Shown here: in pieces, positions 10,647 to 21,800 of the stretch
Position numbering within the stretch: the stretch's first letter is position 1
How the letters are laid out: the number at the start of each line of letters is the position of its first letter
From: Eucommia ulmoides
Lineage: Eukaryota; Streptophyta; Magnoliopsida; Garryales; Eucommiaceae
Length of the DNA stretch: 64,000 nucleotides
Assembly (NCBI GenBank): GCA_016647705.1
Contig: CM028338.1
Coordinates: forward strand, 11,252,240-11,316,239
Direction of reading: 5' to 3'
Position numbers and translations under genes: made by a program
Notes under the pieces: model-generated
Databases searched by the model: none
Told to the model about the DNA's origin: nothing
The model's input: the letters and a program-made list of their open reading frames with translations, nothing else

Positions 10647-12234
10647 TGATAGGTGTGATCTACCTACATATTTCCAAATCGGTTTTGGTAGTTTTAGAGT
10701 AGGTTTTATATTTATTTTGTTATGTTTTAATTAGTTTTTATATTTTTTGTATTAAAATAGGTGTGTGGGGCAAAAATATAGGAAACTAGAGAGAAAACAA
10801 TGAGATCAATCCAAAAACGGTCAAAGAATGGTGGAAAAACGAGCAAGGCGACAATATTCTGAAAGAAGCCCACCGCCGCGGCGGTGAAAATGCAGAGAAT
10901 GACCAAATTCTGCTGGAAGCTCATTGCCTAGGCAGTCAAAATACAGGATGGTCTTCCTAATCCACTGCCTTTTTCACCGTCGAGGTGATCAACCAACCGA
11001 CCTACTCATCGTCACAGCGGTGAATCCCACCGCCGTGGCGGTGACCTCTGTACAAACTTAAGATAGTTTTTGGACATTTTTGAGATATTTTCCGTATTTA
11101 AGCTCTCCTCCTCCCTCATTTCTAACCTCTCTTGCATGCTACCACCCTTAGAACATATCTAGGGGTGGATTGAGGAGTTTTAGACAGGGAGCTCACATCC
11201 TGAGGTAGAGGAAGACGGTGAAGCGATTGTTGAATGGTTCAAGCGCCAAATCTTTGGATATAGGCTAAGTTCTTCGATTTATTCCCTTATTTATTAAACT
11301 TAGGAATTTGTGAGCATGTTTAGCTCGTTCTCATTTGTAAATATGGTTATGGTCGTTAGTTAAAAGTGGATTGTACAGGGATTAACAATATATTTATAAA
11401 TATGTGTTTCGAATGATTTCAGTGTTGCGTTTATGTTTGTTCTTTGAAGTTTGATTGTTTTTATTGAATTCTTATGTTTATTATGGTTATATATATATCG
11501 AGAATACGGGATTTGACACTCGGGAGAGGTAACCTCGGATTCGAACTAAAGTAAACATAACACCAATCGATGACGTTGGGGAAGGACTCACGTGACCTAG
11601 GGTCGTTAAGACATTGAGGGGGACTTCTTCGTTGACTCAAGTTATGTATTCCCCCATCTTACACTCGGGATAGATGGTGGTGGAGTTTTAGAACTGAGAT
11701 TGTCGATACGGTAAACACAACGGGACGATCCAATAACCCGGTCGAGAGTTGGATTGTGTGCAATCAATGACATTGGGGTGAGACTCACGTGACCTAGGGT
11801 CATTAATACGTTGAGGGGGACTTATTCGTTGACATGAAGTCATGTTATATCCCTTATTTTACACTCGGGAGAGGTGGCGTGAGAGTTTACAAACTAAGAT
11901 TATCAAATAGGTCGAACACCATGAACGTAAGTCAATCAAGATTGAACACGTATTTATAAACCGAATTAATCCCTAGACAATTATTTCCCCTAAAACATCT
12001 CATTATATAAGTATAGTTAATTTAGGTTATATTAGTATTAATATTAATTAATTAAATACATTTGTTTTTAGCCTAGATAAAGTTAGGTCATGATAAACAT
12101 GGTACGCGATAGTAGCGACAACCAATCCCTTTGGATACGATACCCGATCTTGAAGATCACATTATACTAAAACTTTGACCTCGTACACTTGCGAGTAGTC
12201 AATACGCGAGAGCATAACAAATGCTCTCTATACA
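10647..12234 (+). repeat. El-4 3' LTR (1,588 bp) with duplicated module
   Basis: It starts TGATAGGTGT right after the polypurine tract and ends CTCTATACA. Upstream of the TATA-like TATTTAAG (11095-11102) lies a palindrome-rich stretch, 10870-11050, including the perfect 16-bp CACCGCCGCGGCGGTG at 10871-10886. Downstream, a module of about 190 bp is present twice in tandem (about 11510-11690 and 11690-11890). Both copies carry ACTCACGTGACCTAGGGTC and GAGGGGGACTT. Confidence 0.87.
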
Positions 12235-13145
12235 AAGAGGCATAAATTGGAATTAAAACTAACAATTAACAAAATATTCAAAACATGGTTCAAACAAGAT
12301 TACATCAAGCCCTAGATTAAATGACTAACTCAATATAGCTAAATCCATAACTAATACTTTCAATAAATCCATAAATGTAAAATAACAAAAATAAATTTGA
12401 GAAAGATTAGGGTGAGAGAAAGGAAAATAATACTCTTTTTGTGGAGATGAACTTCAAGGCTTCAAATCTTCGACAATCTTCATTTCCAAGCTCTCTCTCT
12501 ATGAATCTTTGTACCTCCCATTGTGTTTTTTCTCCCTCACACTAATGGCGTTTTTGTGTTGCAGTCCCGAGTTTTCGCGCTGTGGCGTGAAACTTCTAAA
12601 AAATGGACATAACGTTCTCATACGAATTCCGATTGAGATGATTCAAAATGATTTGGGAAGATAAGAAAAAGATCTACAACTTTTATGTTTTACATTTTTC
12701 TAAAATCAGGTAAAATTGTGGTAAAAAATAGGTTTGAAGATTCTTAATTGGCGCTACAACGTGAATTAAACTCAGGATACAGTTCCATTTGTTTAGCGCT
12801 GCAGCCCCAAAGTGCAGCGGATTGGGGACTTGGCTGCAATGCCATTTGGTTGGCGCTACAGCCCCAAAACACGGTAGATTAGGGTTTCTTCCTCAATTTC
12901 TCTTCTTTGCAACCCCAATTTTCGCGCTACAACCCCAGCATCCTGACCAAATCCTGGACCTTGTGATTAAATTCCATACTTTCACTATTTTCCTCATTTA
13001 TTTATGATCCTACAAGAAAACCCAAAAATAAATTAAATTAAAAAATATGCTTGAAAACTCATAATTATTTGAATCTAAAAGTACTTGATTTGCTGGTAAA
13101 TAAACCACTCATCATGAAAGAAAGAGAAAAATCCGTGGGGCAGCA

Positions 13146-13560
13146 TTGGAGTGCAGTTATGGAGAAATTATGTCAGTAACCGTGAATCCAGGACTAATTA
13201 TCACTTTCACTGACGAGGATTGTAAGGGAATAGTGTATCCACATGAAGATGCCGTAGTCATAACCCTTCAGATCTCCAATTTGAAGGTAACAAGAATCCT
13301 TATTGATACGGGTAGCTCTACCAATATCATCTTTGTGAACATGTTGAAGCAAATGGGAGTGCCCAACTTAGATGTTGGCTCATCTCAGACGGTGATGGTA
13401 GGATTCAATAGAGACCTTAGCTTTATCAAATAAAAGATAACCTTGTCAGTCACACCTAACAAGGAAGAAAATGGGTACACCAAGGTCACAAAGTTCATTG
13501 TAATAGATTCCAAATTTTCCTACAATGCAATATTGGGGTGACCATAGTTGTATCCAATAA
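13146..13560 (+). pseudogene. El-2 aspartic protease
   Basis: The clean frame 13146-13433 contains the Tat-type run-in (ITFTDEDCKGIVYPHEDAVV) and a protease active site, ILIDTGSSTNIIF, with the DTGS tetrad intact at 13305-13316. The frame then stops at 13431-13433 and continues shifted to about 13560 (VIDSKFSYNAILG in another register). No start codon is needed because the domain belongs to a polyprotein. This is one of the few catalytic sites in the window that is unmutated. Confidence 0.85.
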
Positions 13561-13737
13561 AAGTCGTGGCATCAATGTTCGACCAATGCAATAAATACAC
13601 AAAAGATAGTACAGTGGCGGTAATACCAGTAGACCGATAGCATCCAGACAGTGCCTTGAAATAGCTATGAAGAGGAAGAAGAAGACCTTATAGCAATTAA
13701 ATCCAGAGTAGGAAGATGCTCCACCAAACAACCTAGC

Positions 13738-14610
13738 TCAGGACATCGATGATTTCAGAGAGCACCATAGTGTTCTCCAACCTGCTGAGCAAGTACGGGG
13801 AATTAACTTCAAGAAAGGAGCATTGAAGTTGATGATAGATGAATCCCTAAGCCAGACTAATGCAGAGAAGATCAGGAAGCTGCTGGAGAAAAACCTAAAT
13901 GTATTCGCCTGGGCTCTAGAAGATGTAAAAGGAATCAGCCCTAATGTGGTAGTCCACCGACTCGACATCTACCGGTCTTACCTATTATTCAGGCAAAAAA
14001 GTAGGAAATTTAGAACTAAAAATAAAGAGGTGATCGAACTTGAAGTGTAGAGGGTTCTTGCAATTGACCACATAAGGAAGGTGATACACCCAAAATGGTT
14101 AGCCAATTATTTTCTTGTTAAAAAGAAGAATGGGAAGTGGATAATTTGCATGGACTTCACTAACCTCAACAAAGCATGCCCAAGAGGTTTCTACCCGATG
14201 CCAATTATAGAGAAAATGGTGGATGCAGCAGCAGGGTACGAATGACTGACCATGATGGATGCTTATTTAGGCTATAATCAAATCTGAATGGATAAGCAGG
14301 ATGAAAAAATATACTATTACAAAGTAATGCCATTTAGTTTGAGAAATTCAAGAGTAACTTATCAACGACTGGTGAATCGCGTGTTCTGAGAACAAATTGA
14401 AGCAACCATAGAGGTCTACATAAACGACATGCTGGTCAAAAGCTCCGAGAAGAAAGACTACTTGAGGCATCTAGAGGAAGTATTTGCTAAACTAAGGAAG
14501 TTCAATATGAAGCTGAACTCAGAAAAATACAGTTTCAGTATAGCATAGCCAAATTTATGGGCTTCGTGGTGAACTAGATAGAGATCATGGTAAGTTCAAG
14601 GTAGATAGAA
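13738..14610 (+). pseudogene. El-2 reverse transcriptase, YxDD damaged
   Basis: The linker and N-terminal part (13823-14050: LLEKNLNVFAWALEDVKGI) lead into RT with several stops. Motif A is recognisable as TMMDAYLGYNQI at about 14250-14286 and keeps its Asp. The catalytic box at 14417-14428 reads YIND, with the first Asp of YxDD changed to Asn. Downstream, KLRKFNMKLNSEK (about 14493-14531) is the normal connection to RNase H. The protein would be inactive even without the stops. Confidence 0.85.
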
Positions 14611-14622
14611 GTCGTCCGAAGC

Positions 14623-15126
14623 ATGAAGTCCCCCAAAACTATAAGAGAAGTCCAAGTGCTGATAGGAAGGTTGGCAACCCTAAACAGATTCATCTCCAAA
14701 TTTACTGATAAATGTGCTCCTTTCCACAAAATTTTCAAAGGAAACAAGAACATTCAGTGGGATGAAGACTGTGAACAAGCATTGCAGTCTATCAAAGATT
14801 ACTTGGGCTCAGTCAAAATGCTAGCCGAAGTGAACCCAAGAGATACGCTCTATTTGTATTTAGTAGTGACCTCAATTACAATAAATGCAATGCTGGTAAA
14901 AGATTACGTAGGAGGGCAAAGACTAGTTTATTACATAAGCAAGTCACTAGTCATAGGTGAGACTTACCATATTGAACTGGAAAAGCTCGCTCGGACCTTG
15001 GTAACTTCAGCTAGGAAGCTGAGGCTATACTTTCAAGCACACGAGATCAACGTACTAACCTCTTATCTCCTTAGAGAAGTAATGCATATACTAGAGGCCT
15101 CCAAAAAACAAATGAAGTGGCAATAG
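14623..15126 (+). pseudogene. El-2 RNase H (first, RT-linked)
   Basis: A 167-residue open frame spans the thumb/connection (LIGRLATLNRFISKFTDKC) and the RNase H core (YLYLVVTSITINAMLV, VYYISKSLVIGETYHIELEK). It ends near KKQMKWQ, followed by a stop at 15124. This is the longest open stretch of El-2 pol. The usual first acidic residue of the domain is not apparent, which is common in the degenerate first RNase H of Tat elements. Confidence 0.85.
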
Positions 15127-15357
15127 AAGTTGGTGAGTTCTTCATCAAATAAAGCCCAGAACTACAATTAAAGGGCAGGCTCTGGTAGACTTCATTGCTA
15201 AGCTAACTCCTCCATGCAAAGCAGTAACAGAAGACAGAGAATACCTAATTTGTCGGTTAGGTCGTGGAAGTTGTAAGTCAATGGAAATTCGAACTTAAAG
15301 GGATGTGGTGTAGGCATGGTCCTAGAAACACCAAAATGAGATCAAATAGAAAGAGTT

Positions 15358-15687
15358 GTGCAACTTGAATTTCAAACCTCCAACAATGAAACAGAATATG
15401 AAGTAGTAATCATTGGGTTGAATCTTGCCAAAGGATTAGGACCTCAGAATCTGGAGGTGAGATCAGACTTACAACTAGTAGTCAACCAGATAAACGGAGT
15501 GTACAGGGTGAATGAAGAAAGGTTCCGCCTTTATATGGAGAAAGAAAAAGAGCTAACCACCTCACTCCAAAGCTATAAGTTTGAAGTTGTTCCAAGAGAT
15601 AAAAATGAGAAAGCTGATGCATTGTCCATATTGGCATCTTCTTTCGGACCAGATCAACGGTCTGAAATAGTGGAATTTCTTGAGTAA
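15358..15687 (+). pseudogene. El-2 second RNase H (plant/archaeal-type, aRH)
   Basis: The frame contains FQTSNNETEYEVVIIGLNLA, then LEVRSDLQLVVNQINGVY and VPRDKNEKADALSILASS. This order (Glu in NNxxEYE, Asp in VRSD, Asp in ADAL) is that of the archaeal-type RNase H acquired by the Tat lineage. The three C-terminal acidic positions are intact. The N-terminal strand with the first Asp (15240-15350) is broken by stops. It diagnoses El-2 as Tat-group. Confidence 0.87.
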
Positions 15688-16029
15688 CCATTGATAGCAG
15701 CACCAACCAACCTTTGTGCATGCATAGGCGAACTGAAATAGTAAGAAGATTCATAACTGTTTTAGTACAATATCTCAATGAAAGAACTCTACCAGAAGAT
15801 AAAGTCTCAGAAAGATCTTGTTCAAAGTGTCAAGGTACGTGATGACCAACGATAAATTATATAGGAGATCTTTTTCCCAACCTCTATAACTTTGTTTATG
15901 GCTAAAGGAAGCCACCTATGTCTTATAATAGATCTATGAGGGGGTTTGCGAAAATCATCAATGAGGAAGAACCTTGGCTCACAAGGCACTCAGAATAAGT
16001 TATTATTAGCCAACAATGCGCAGTGGTGC

Positions 16030-16830
16030 ACAATAATACGTCAAGAAATGCGACAAGTGCCAACAGCTCTCAAATGACATTAAAGTCTCAGCTGAAGAGC
16101 AAACACCGATAATTAGCCCATAGACTTTAGCTTAGTGGGGCATGGACGTACTAGGGCTATTTACTCCAGCGTTAGGGAACAAGAAGTATTTGCTGGTAGT
16201 AATCGATTACTTCACCAAGTGGGTTGAAGCTGAAAGCTTCGTGACAGTACGAGAAATCGAAGTGAAAAACTTCCTCTATAAAAATATGATCTGTAATTTC
16301 GGCATTCCAATGATACTGATATCTGACAATAGAACCCAATTCACCAACGACAAGTTTGCATGGATGTACGAAATCTTACCAAACAACACCAATGTCCACT
16401 ATAGGGAGACACTATTCTTTATGACTTATAGATTTGAAGTTGTAGTTCCATTAGAGATTGGGTTACCATCAAAATGAGATGGCACAATTAACCTTGTGGA
16501 AAATGAAGAAGCCATATGACAAGCGATGGACCAGCTGAAAGCGAAACATGATAGGGCAATAATGAGAATGGAAACCTACAAGTCAAGGATGGCAAAGACG
16601 TTCAACCATACAGTACGTTGAAGGCACTTTGCAGTAGGAGAGCTAGTACTCAGAAGAGTGAGCCACATTGCCAGAGGCTCGTTTGGGAAAACTAGCCCAC
16701 AACTGGGAAAAACTCTACCGAGTAACCAAAGTAAATAGGCGGGGGACCAACTGGTTAGAAAATCTAGATGGCGTAGCAATCCCAAGGCTGTGGAACATCT
16801 CACACTTGCGAAAGAATTTCGTATAAGGTG
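16030..16830 (+). pseudogene. El-2 integrase with internal deletion
   Basis: The zinc-binding half-site VKKCDKCQQL is at about 16042-16071. The core is clean from 16142 to about 16380: MDVLGLF holds the first Asp and ISDNRTQFTN the second. It then jumps from NTNVHYRE to a later region (VVPLEIGLPS, LKAKHDRAIMRMETYKSRMA). The segment with the catalytic Glu, roughly 80 codons in relatives, is missing. The GPY/F-like C-terminus follows at about 16620-16825 with frameshifts. Confidence 0.82.
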
Positions 16831-17019
16831 TCTTGTCTTTTTAATTTTCAAGTTTTTCATTGAACTTTGAAAATTTCTTTTTGTTCATCTTTGTGTGAGA
16901 CATTCATTGAATGAAGTAAATAAATAAAGTTTTACCTTATTTAAAATATTTTATACACTTATTTTATCAAGTTTTGATGAAAACTAAATGTACAAAACAT
17001 TTAGTGTATAAAAACTAGG

Positions 17020-17460
17020 TGCGAATCAAAATTGAGCAGAGTAGATCGACTCACTCATAGAGCAGAGCGGATCAACTCACTCACAAAACATTTAGTGTGA
17101 AAAAACTAAGTGTAATATCAAAGGGAGTAGAGCAGATCAGCTCACTCATTCAAAAATTAGTAGAGCAGATCAACTTACTCATAAAATATTTAGTGTATAA
17201 GAACTAAGTGTGAATAAAAAGTGAGTATAATAGGTCAACTCACTCACAGAGCATAAAAGATTTAGTACTAAAACTGAGTGTAAATGAGCTGAGCAGATCA
17301 GCTTACCCCAAAATGTTTTTAGTACTGAAACTAAGTGTAAATGACCTGAGTAGATCAGCTCACCCAAGAAACATCTAGTACTAAGGCTAAGTGTAAGTGA
17401 GCTGAGAAGACCAGTTCACTAATTCTAACATTTAGTGTTAAGAACTAAGTGTGACCAGTA
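17020..17460 (+). repeat. El-2 3'-region tandem repeat (about 65-bp unit)
   Basis: Roughly seven degenerate copies alternate GAGCAGATCAGCTCACTCA with AACATTTAGTGT-AAAACTAAGTGTGAA. The array sits directly after integrase. This is where Tat-group elements such as Retand and Ogre are known to carry variable tandem repeats that can seed satellite DNA. Confidence 0.85.
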
Positions 17461-18079
17461 CAGATTTATTAATCACCAAATAAACTCCTCCAATGACTCT
17501 ATCAAATATGAGATGCTAGTCTTCAGAGCATTACTTATTCAACTAGGATTAAAATCCAAACATACATTCAGGTCTATACTAACTCCATGGTAAGGAGTGA
17601 TAAGTTAACGACTGGAAAAAAACAATATCTTGAGAAGGATGTTATAGAACAAGACGAAAGAGAAATTCTCATTGGAAGGATTCTTGTGATGGTAAAATCT
17701 GATTTATCTTGATTTAGTGACTTTACTTACTGTGAATAAAAGTTCATGTTCAAACACCTTGTTTATTCTATCCAAAAGCCTAAGTTGGTTCATTACTAGC
17801 TTTGTATACAAGCACGTTATGAAGAAGGGCAAGTAGAAGAAGGACAAATGAACAACACAGTAGGAACACAACTACTAGAACCTATCTTTTTTGTATTAAC
17901 AAAAAAAAAGAGGTACACTATTACAAAATAAAAAAAAAGAATAATTAAAAAATAGAAGACTATTCAAAACACAAAAAGAAAGAAAAATAATAGAAAACTG
18001 TTTACTTCAAAGAAAAAAAAAAAGAATTAAAAAAAGAAAGAGAAGTCCAAAAACGTTTTTGATGAAATGGGGTTGAGTG
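17461..18079 (+). other. Non-coding, A-rich region of El-2
   Basis: I see no gene here. The segment 17880-18060 is unusually purine/A-rich, with several AAAAAAAA runs and AAAGAAAGA stretches. It separates the tandem array from the antisense genes. Confidence 0.6.
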
Positions 18080-18534
18080 GGGGTGGCATCAATCCGACCC
18101 TGGAGAAGGTAGAGGACCTAGCTCTTCAGAATTCAAGTTGGAATGGTAGAAGTCGTGCTCTTTGTACCGGTTGATCTTGCGGACCAACTATCAGATCTTT
18201 GCCTTCTTCTTCTCATTCTTCTGCTAGAGCTTATCTCACATCTTCTTTACTAAATTGATATACTCCTTAGTGATATGCATGTTACCAGACAACTCACGAA
18301 CCTCGTTTTTTGACCTCTTCAACTGGACCCCAAGTTCTTGGAGCAGTGAGATGACACGAAATTGAGCAGCCTCCATGGCGTAGAAGATGGAGCAAGCATC
18401 CTCAAAGGCTCTAAGATAGGATGCTCTTCGGAGAGGGTCTTCGTCGCTGTCATTAAAGAAAAAACTTTCTCACACAACTCAATCTCTTATTGCCCCTTGT
18501 TTTGTATATCATTAAAGGAGGATGGCATCGACAT
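18080..18534 (-). pseudogene. El-2 antisense ORF 2, small coiled-coil protein
   Basis: Read on the minus strand from an ATG at 18534 or 18528, the frame gives MPSSFNDIQNKGQ. After a shift it gives AAQFRVISLLQELGVQLKRS and KNEVRELSGNMHITKEYINL, a heptad-rich helix typical of a coiled coil. It ends near 18080 (NSEELGPLPSPGSD). Stops interrupt it. Function is unknown. It lies antisense to the element next to a larger antisense gene, as in other Tat-group elements that carry extra ORFs. Confidence 0.55.
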
Positions 18535-18884
18535 GGTTGAAAGAAGAAAGGGATGAGAGGTTGAAAGAAGGAAGAAAATATTATGTGAAAAATTCAAACA
18601 GAAAAGTAGAAAGCGTTTGGTTTTGTTTGGAACTTCAATGCATGGTTTGGCTTTAAACAATTAAACCAATGCAGAGAGAAATAACAGAGAAGTGTAAACG
18701 AATCGTAAAAAATATCCATTTATGACATATAAGTGACGTGTACTGATAGAGGACGTACGATAATCATGACAGTGTATTTCCCATACTAATTGGCGCCTAC
18801 TGATTAAAACAAGTAATAATTACAAAAAGTATCATTAATGGAAAAAAAATGCAAGCATTAAAAATTGGAAAGATAATTGTCAAA

Positions 18885-21800
18885 TCAAAGTATGGCATTC
18901 TGATCTGCGATGTCTAGTTGGCCAGACATCTGAAGACCAGTAAGAGCAGAGGTAGCATCACTAGGTAGTAGGGATGGTCGTGGGCCGGGCCGGGCCGGGT
19001 TTGGGCCGGGCTTAGACTACTGTATTACAAAAAAATGTTGGGCCTTAGTCCGGCCTGACCCGGTGATTGGGCCTTAATTCTATTCCCAAGCTCGACCCTA
19101 TAAGAAAAATCTAAGCCCAAAGCCCGGCCCACGGGCCCCTGACCCTATTTTTTTTAAATTTAAAAAATAAATACGAAAAATTCAACACCAAACTAACAAA
19201 AAATATTAAAATTACAATTTCTAAAGGTAAACCAATATTCCAAACAAACCAAACCAACAAGAAATATTAAAATTACAATTTCTAATGGAAACCAATATTC
19301 CAAATATTAGGGTTATATTGTAATGTATGTATATATATATATAAATATTTTATTTTTTTAAATATCCTCCGACCCGGCCCTAATATTTTTGAGCCTTGCC
19401 CAAGCCCGACCCTAATACCTGGGCCCAGGCCCTACCTGTGGGCTCAAACCCTAACCCCAAGCCCTAAAAAAATAGGGTCAGGCCGTTTGGGCTAGGCGGG
19501 CCCCCAGGCCCATGACCATCCCTACCAGGCAGAGCTTGGGCTTGATCGTTATCTGTTGCCTGAACTAAGGATTGTAGCGTTGGAGGAAGAATTGGATTAA
19601 AGATGAGTTGGCCAAAGGAGCTTGGATCTAAGTTGGCTGCAGGCATCTCAACCGCTAATGCGAGGGTTTCTAAATGAGGCACTTCACCATCAGCACAAAG
19701 TGTATCTCTTTCAGCGTTAGCACTTTCTTCTTCTTCAACTATGGCACTTTCTCCCTATGCTTTTTCCTCCAATTCATTCTCTAGGAAGGAGAAGTTGATT
19801 TTTGGGTGCTCTCTTACCACGAGGCCTACGCAATAGCGATAGCGCACCAACTGAATACTCTTCGCCATAGATTTAAATTGTTCCCAGAGCTTGGTGATCG
19901 TCTCTTTAATCTCCTTTGTTCTCCCTACCATCTCTATCGTTAGTTTCTCCATTACCCGTAAATGATTGGTAGACCTCAGCTCCAACCCAACTGACCTTAG
20001 CTTATCCTTGTTTAACTCCACTGAGATTTGGTTCTTCTCACTCTCTAGGCACTAGAGGGCTACATATCTGGCCTGGAAAACATCCTTTCTAGCCCAAAGA
20101 ACAACATCTTTGGTCTGGAGGTCAGCCTTCAAGAGATCTATCTATGACTGTGCAGAACTAATGTCTCTCTTCAAAGTAGAAATCTTTTCCTTTAGAGTAG
20201 AGTTCTCCACCTGAAACCTACTACTCTCCATAAAGAACAATTGGCTTCTCTTTTGCAATGCTTCAAATTTTGCATTAGAGGCATGTAGGTCCGCTTCAAA
20301 CTTCCCTCTAGAAGACCTTGCCATGGCTAGATCAATCTCAAGAGAAACCTTCTGTTCCAGAAGAACACAAAGGTTCTCTTCCAGAAGGTTGGATTATGTT
20401 AATTGATGCATGAGCTGACTATCCAACTTAGTCACATCATCATAATTCCCTGCCTGTGCAGAAGAAATATGGATGCTCTATAAAACAATGGCAATTGATA
20501 AGAAACAGCTCAAGAAATTCAAAACTTATTGAATAAGAATTTAATTACCTAAAGGAGCGCACAAACTAGGGTCCTGAAGAGCTCGGCTCGGCTGCGATTC
20601 CCAATCTTAGCCCTGCACTTGTCGTAGAACTGCTTGAACAAGATCTTGATGGCATTGTTAAAAATATCCTAGCGGTTGGAAATTGAGGGGCCTGCCTCCT
20701 TTAACAGGTCACACATGCTCACGAGACATGTCACGACTGCTTGGAGAAGCTGATATCCCCTAACAGGAAGCAGTTGTTGAAAGGGGAAGTGGATGAGTGC
20801 TCGTTGAAGCAAGTTATGCAATACTATTAATAGGAATCCCTACTGTACAAGTGACAAATACTAGCCCCATAATCTCAGTGTGGACTGGAACTTGAGCAAA
20901 CGGAACTAGCACGGAGACAACCCTACACCGATGTTTGCTCAATGGTTGAGAATCATCGAAATTAGAATTCGCAGGGAAAGTAAGCCGAGGATGGGGAGCC
21001 GCTGGACGAATTGCCGAAGGCTAAGCAGCAGGTTGAACTGTAGGCCTGGCAGTGGCTTGAGCAGCAGGCTTGGCAGTAGCCTGGCCAACAAGCTAAGGTG
21101 TTGGCTACCCAGAAGGCTTCTTACTTAGGCTTTTCTTCTTCTTTCCAATTTGTACTTCTTGTAGAAGATTGAATCAAATCTCATCCATTGTTGGTTGAAT
21201 GAATGAGTTGAAAGCAAGAACCTTGCATGACCTTCTTTCTAGGACCAGGAACCTCCTCAATTCGTCCTCAACCCTGGGTGTAAGGTGAAGACTTTTGCTG
21301 GTTTTTTCACTTGCATAAGATAATCTAAGAAGATGTCAAGACCACTATTGCAAAACTCATGGATTAAATTGCAAAAAACATAGGGAAAGAGAAAATACTC
21401 GGGTAGTTAAAATGCTTCAGCACAATTGGAGGTTGCCTATTTCATTAGGAGTAAACTTCCAATTACCCTTTGGCCAATTTCCTTTCACCGCAGCAAGAAG
21501 TTCGATAAGGAAGGAAAATCTCTTAATGGTTGAGTAATAAAATCTCCCAATGTTAGAAAGAAATTTAAGAGAGCAGACACTCCTAATCATATCTACTGTA
21601 GGGGGAACATTGTTCACGTGAAACAACTATAGCTCCTATGATCTGACGAAAGCTATTAGGGGTTAATTGGACTGGGGTAATCTCTAATTGGAGAAAAAGA
21701 TGGCGAAGAAGAAGAGTGAAAGGAAGTATGAGGCCGTATTCGAACATCCACACAAGGAGGCATCTTTCTAGGGACGTTCGTCACTGGGTGGAACCCTAAT

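Larger units (their letters stand above)
8247..12234 (+). mobile_element. El-4: non-coding LARD-like LTR element, 5' truncated
   Basis: It has a truncated 5' LTR (8247-8785), a tRNA-Asp-type primer site, a 1.86-kb internal region without RT, integrase or protease, a polypurine tract, and a full 3' LTR (10647-12234). It is a relative of El-5 and El-8 with the same PPT and conserved internal blocks. No target duplication can be read because the 5' boundary was lost, probably by deletion inside El-3. With no pol it must have moved using proteins from another element. Confidence 0.82.
7694..13114 (-). mobile_element. El-3: solo LTR (minus), split by El-4
   Basis: On the minus strand it starts TGATGAGTGG (13114) and ends at 7694 with ...CTACCCA, related to the ...GCGCTACCA end of El-5 and El-8. 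The last part (7694-8246) aligns with the El-8 LTR at 34516-35080: the TGTATGGGTCAAGTTTTAGTA stretch, then the CCTCTCCTGAGTGTC modules. Joining 7694-8246 with 12235-13114 gives a single LTR of about 1.43 kb, so this is a solo LTR left after recombination. Flanks GCGAA/ATGAA would be a duplication with two transitions. El-2's frame resumes in register across it. The U3 part (12540-12950) carries repeated GCGCTACAGCCCC motifs. Confidence 0.72.

Noticed and set aside
18969..19524. GC-rich ends as a possible CpG island or gene promoter
   Set aside because: The GC-rich parts are the inverted termini of a MITE with a target duplication. No gene follows.
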